From Bacteroidales bacterium UBA6248 (GTDB lineage Bacteria; Bacteroidota; Bacteroidia; Bacteroidales; Lentimicrobiaceae), in the NCBI GenBank assembly GCA_002441345.1, contig DJVU01000013.1, positions 5,304-32,272 of the forward strand: a DNA stretch of 26,969 nucleotides. Direction: 5' to 3'. The translations under genes and the position numbers were made by a program. Below the pieces are notes generated by a model, which was not told the DNA's origin, did not search any database, and worked only from the letters and a program-made list of their open reading frames with translations. Below are positions 23,893 through 26,969 of this stretch, in pieces (position 1 is the first letter of the stretch; the number at the start of each line of letters is the position of its first letter).

Positions 23893-25995
23893 ATGAAAAA
23901 ATATATAGGTATCGTACTTGCCGCCGTTCTGCTGGCAATTCCCCAATTATCGGATGCTCAGGAAAAATCAAAGTCTGCAGCTCAAAAACCCGCTCTCGAC
24001 CGAAGTATCAGGCCGCAGGCTGCACCAGCACCTGAAATCAGCATAGGGAAATACGAGAGTTTTAAACTCGATAACGGTTTAAATGTATTCGTTGTTGAAA
24101 ACCACAAAATCCCAAGAGTCACGTATTCGCTCATCCTCGATTACAATCCTGTGCCGGAAGGCGACCTTGCCGGGATGGCCGATATGTGCGGACAACTGCT
24201 TCGCACCGGAACCACTTCGCTCAGCAAAGATCAGCTCGACGAAGAGGTCGACTTTATCGGCGCAAGCCTGAATACCTCAGCCAGCGGAATCTATGCTTCG
24301 GCACTTAAAAAGCATAACGGCAAGCTGCTTGAACTGATGTCGGACGTTCTGCTGAATCCGGCTTTCCGCGATGAGGAACTGGCAAAACTCAAAACTCAGG
24401 CCATCTCCGGACTCAAAGCCACGCAAAACGATCCTTCAGCCATCAGCGACCGCATCAGCAAAATGCTGGTTTACGGAAGAGAGCACCCTTACGGGGAATC
24501 GATGAGTGAAAAATCGGTAACCAATCTTACAACCGAACACTGCCGGGCATTTTACGATGCGTTTTTCAAACCGAACACAGCTTACCTGGCCATCGTTGGC
24601 GATATTACCCTTCAGGAAGCCAGAGAACTAACCCAAAAGTACTTTGGAAACTGGCAGGCCGGAGAAGTTGTTGCATATACCCCCCCGAAGCCCCAGGTAC
24701 CAGATCAAACCACCGTTGCCATCGTCGACCGTCCCGACGCCGTTCAAACTGCACTCAGGGTCGGTTATGCCGTTGACCTGAAACCCGGCGCCCCCGATGC
24801 TATAAAAGCCCGCGTTATGAATACCATACTCGGAGGCGGCACCTTCCGGCTTTTCAACAACCTGAGAGAAGACAAAGCCTATACCTACGGAGCCTACTCA
24901 CAGCTTACGGCAGATAAACTTACCGGAAGGTTCAACGTGAATACCGAAATCCGTAACCCGGTTACCGACAGCGCCTTAAATGAGATTTTTTATGAAATGA
25001 AGCGACTGCGTGAAGAACCTGTGGGAGACGAGGAGCTTAATCTGGCGAAAAACTACCTGAACGGAAACTTTGCCCTTTCGCTTGAAAACCCGCAGACCGT
25101 TGCCAATTTCGCGATTAATACGGCACGGTACAAACTGCCGGCCGACTATTATGCCAATTACATGAAAAACCTTGCGGCTGTCACGTCTGACGATGTCAGG
25201 GAAATGGCTGTCAAATACATACTGCCCGGAAACTCCTATATTCTGGCCGTAGGCAAAGCCGCCGACATAGCCCCGAGGCTTGAAAAGTTTACAGGAGGCA
25301 GATCAATCCTCTATTTTGATCATAACGGTAAGGAATACGATCCGAATACCAAAATTAAACCGGCACCGGAAGGCATGACGGCGCAGATGGTAAACCAAGC
25401 CTACATCAATGCCATTGGTGGAGAAAAAGCCCTGAAAAAGGTAAAGGATGTTACCATGATGGCATCCACAAACATGCAGGGCATGACAATAGGTTTTGAT
25501 TTCTATCGTAAGGCACCCAATAAGTATAAAATGCAGATTGGTTCGGGAGAAATGGTATTCCAGAAAATAACGTTCGACGGAACAACTGCTAAACTGGAAT
25601 CGCCTATGAGCGGAGAAAATAAACTGGTTGAAGGCGAAGAACTTGAAGCCCTGAAAATGGAAGCAACCCTCTTTCCCGAACTGCAGTACGATGCCCTGGG
25701 CATTACCCTAACCCTTGAAGGCGTGGAAGAGATCGAAGGAACCGAAACGTACCGCCTGCTCCTCACCTACCCTTCGGGCAAGCAAGGCACTCAGTTTTAC
25801 GATGTAAAAACCGGTCTGAAAATCATGGAATCGGGCGAACAGGGTTCGGTTAATTATGGCGACTACCGTGCCGTTAACGGCGTTAAATTCCCCTTTGCCA
25901 TGACACAGCAGATGGGACCGCAATCCATTGACCTTAACATCCTTTCAGTTAAAGTCAACTCTAAACTCAAAGACGATCTGTTCAGCGTGAAATAG
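23893..25995 (+). CDS. M16 family protein without zinc site, with C-terminal lipoprotein-carrier-like domain
   Basis: A 700-residue exported partner of the gene before it. The signal peptide is about 1-23 (LLAIPQLSDAQ). Residues 50-480 form the two M16 repeats, but the position of HxxEH reads MADMC (GMADMCGQLLRTGTTSLS), so all zinc ligands are lost; the fold motifs FNNLREDKAYTYGAYS and the later half are kept. Residues about 500-700 form an added domain (NAIGGEKALKKVKDVTM, FYRKAPNKYKMQI, NGVKFPFAMTQ) that looks like LolA/DUF4292-type beta-sheet domains that hold lipids or lipoproteins. GGGAGG lies ahead of the ATG. A terminator follows. It probably supports substrate handling for the active subunit; the role of the added domain is unknown. 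Confidence 0.88.
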   Translation: MKKYIGIVLAAVLLAIPQLSDAQEKSKSAAQKPALDRSIRPQAAPAPEISIGKYESFKLDNGLNVFVVENHKIPRVTYSLILDYNPVPEGDLAGMADMCGQLLRTGTTSLSKDQLDEEVDFIGASLNTSASGIYASALKKHNGKLLELMSDVLLNPAFRDEELAKLKTQAISGLKATQNDPSAISDRISKMLVYGREHPYGESMSEKSVTNLTTEHCRAFYDAFFKPNTAYLAIVGDITLQEARELTQKYFGNWQAGEVVAYTPPKPQVPDQTTVAIVDRPDAVQTALRVGYAVDLKPGAPDAIKARVMNTILGGGTFRLFNNLREDKAYTYGAYSQLTADKLTGRFNVNTEIRNPVTDSALNEIFYEMKRLREEPVGDEELNLAKNYLNGNFALSLENPQTVANFAINTARYKLPADYYANYMKNLAAVTSDDVREMAVKYILPGNSYILAVGKAADIAPRLEKFTGGRSILYFDHNGKEYDPNTKIKPAPEGMTAQMVNQAYINAIGGEKALKKVKDVTMMASTNMQGMTIGFDFYRKAPNKYKMQIGSGEMVFQKITFDGTTAKLESPMSGENKLVEGEELEALKMEATLFPELQYDALGITLTLEGVEEIEGTETYRLLLTYPSGKQGTQFYDVKTGLKIMESGEQGSVNYGDYRAVNGVKFPFAMTQQMGPQSIDLNILSVKVNSKLKDDLFSVK

Positions 25996-26022
25996 GAACA
26001 GCCTCAGAACGGACTACAGGAT

Positions 26023-26060
26023 AAAAGCAGGTCTCTGAAAGGGGCCTGCTTTTTAATTTT
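26023..26060 (+). terminator. Terminator after the M16 pair
   Basis: AAAAGCAGG (26023-26031) pairs with CCTGCTTTT (26045-26053) across a 13-base loop, and the second arm runs on into TTTTTAATTTT. It closes the mgsA-HAD-M16-M16 row. Confidence 0.85.
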
Positions 26061-26094
26061 AAGAAAAAGACATACAGCCGGTCGAAATTACCCC

Positions 26095-26124
26095 CTTTCG
26101 GGGAAAACGGATTCCGTATATTTG
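26095..26124 (+). promoter_or_regulatory. Putative promoter of the GH13 lipoprotein gene
   Basis: TATATTTG at 26117-26124 is an exact -7 TAnnTTTG match. TTTC at 26095-26098 lies 18 bases upstream and differs by one base from the -33 TTTG. The ATG follows 30 bases after the box. Confidence 0.6.
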
Positions 26125-26154
26125 TATAAAACAGAAATACAAAATAACAACACC

Positions 26155-26969
26155 ATGAGCAGAACCAGAACAACGTGGATGGCTGTGCTGCTGACAGCCG
26201 CAGTATTATTCTCCGTATCGTGCAGGGAGCAACCGGGCTATGTTGCCGTTTCGCACAGCGATGTAACCCAGGTGAAACAGGCCGAATGGACCAAAAACCT
26301 GAATATCTATGAGGTAAACGTACGGCAGTTCACACCGGAAGGCACCTTTTCGGCTATGGAAGAACATCTTCCGAGGCTAAAAGAGCTTGGCACCGATATT
26401 TTATGGTTTATGCCGATCTACCCTATCGGCGAGCTGAACCGGAAAGGAACACTGGGAAGCTATTATTCCATAAAAGATTTTAAAGCCGTGAACCCTGAAT
26501 TCGGAACGGATGAAGATTTTAAAAGCCTGGTGAATAAAGCCCATGAGCTGGGCATGTACGTGATTATCGACTGGGTGGGCAATCACTCATCGTGGGATAA
26601 TCCGCTGGTTACCGAAAAGCCGGAATTTTACAAAAAGGATTCACTGGGCAATATGGTTTCTCCCTTCGACTGGACAGATGTTGTGGCCTTTGATTATTCC
26701 AATCCGGAAGTTAACGAATACATGCTCGGAGCCATGAAATACTGGGTGAGTGAGTTCGGTATCGACGGATACAGGTGCGATGTGGCCGAGATGGTTCCCA
26801 TGACGTTCTGGGACATGGCCCGTACTGAGCTCGACAAGATGAAACCCGTATTCATGCTCGCCGAGGGTGAAAAACCCTGGCTGCATTCCGCCTTCGATAT
26901 GTCGTACGGATGGGAATTCCATAACATCAAAAACAAAATCGCCAAAGGTGAGGCTGATGCCGGCGACAT
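26155..26969 (+). CDS. Alpha-amylase family (GH13) lipoprotein, 5' part
   Basis: The frame runs open to the right edge, giving 271 codons of a longer gene. The signal peptide ends at a probable lipobox cysteine C23 (LLTAAVLFSVSC), so the protein is membrane-anchored, like the starch-degrading SusG class. The GH13 barrel starts with IYEVNVRQFTPEGTFSAMEE at about residues 51-70. Conserved regions visible are IIDWVGNHSS (region I), GIDGYRCDVAEMV with nucleophile D209 (region II) and MLAEGEKPW with acid/base E237 (region III). Region IV and the C-terminal sheet lie beyond the window. It lies downstream of an independent terminator and has its own promoter. It is likely to cut external alpha-glucans, feeding the maltose uptake and phosphorolysis genes further left. 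Confidence 0.92.
   Translation, partial: MSRTRTTWMAVLLTAAVLFSVSCREQPGYVAVSHSDVTQVKQAEWTKNLNIYEVNVRQFTPEGTFSAMEEHLPRLKELGTDILWFMPIYPIGELNRKGTLGSYYSIKDFKAVNPEFGTDEDFKSLVNKAHELGMYVIIDWVGNHSSWDNPLVTEKPEFYKKDSLGNMVSPFDWTDVVAFDYSNPEVNEYMLGAMKYWVSEFGIDGYRCDVAEMVPMTFWDMARTELDKMKPVFMLAEGEKPWLHSAFDMSYGWEFHNIKNKIAKGEADAGD

Noticed and set aside
1..26969. CRISPR array, prophage or insertion sequence
   Set aside because: No array of short direct repeats with spacers, no transposase or phage structural gene, and no terminal inverted repeats with target duplications were seen anywhere in the window.

Overview
The window looks like a stretch of a Bacteroidota chromosome, most likely of the order Bacteroidales or Marinilabiliales. 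Four signs point there. A secreted protein carries a type IX secretion C-terminal sorting domain. Several -7 boxes match the Bacteroidota TAnnTTTG pattern. Many lipoproteins have short signal peptides. An alpha-amylase resembling the SusG class of surface lipoproteins lies at the right edge. Assignment below phylum is inference. Most genes have balanced base composition, but one short block (about 3570-4190) is visibly AT-rich.

Layout. 3-1547: end of the tRNA methylthiotransferase gene mtaB and an inositol-monophosphatase-family gene directly behind it. 1624-3506: an NfeD-type membrane serine protease and a macro-domain protein, almost touching. 3570-4190: an AT-rich lipoprotein gene that looks like a single integron-type cassette, with an attC-like inverted repeat beginning at its stop codon. 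4491-5346: a BON lipoprotein and a BON-LysM protein. 5474-7012 (minus): a DUF4173-like membrane protein. 7496-7571 (minus): tRNA-Gly(CCC) with its own promoter and terminator. 7778-10824: an SLC45/GPH-type sugar transporter and the 4-alpha-glucanotransferase MalQ. 10885-11589 (minus): an exported protein of unknown function. 11780-16274 (minus): an operon of a HAD-GH65 phosphorylase fusion followed by two tandem uridine-kinase-like P-loop proteins. 16539-17471 (minus): a two-FAS1-domain lipoprotein. 17806-20061: a secreted CotH-kinase-like protein with a lamin-tail domain and a T9SS tail. 20133-21227 (minus): 6-phosphofructokinase. 21401-25995: a probable four-gene operon of methylglyoxal synthase, a HAD phosphatase and two M16 peptidases (one active, one without its zinc site). 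26155 to the end: the start of a GH13 alpha-amylase lipoprotein.

How the genes fit together. Alpha-glucan use is the main thread: an outer-surface amylase, an inner-membrane maltose-type transporter, MalQ, and a GH65 disaccharide phosphorylase fused to a beta-phosphoglucomutase-like HAD domain. These would feed glucose phosphates to phosphofructokinase and, as an overflow route, methylglyoxal synthase. The other genes serve tRNA modification, envelope proteostasis and stress.

The two observations most worth following are the lone integron-like cassette, and the tandem kinase-like pair in which one copy has a damaged Walker A motif and which lies in the GH65 operon. All function calls come from reading motifs by eye. 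No search was run.
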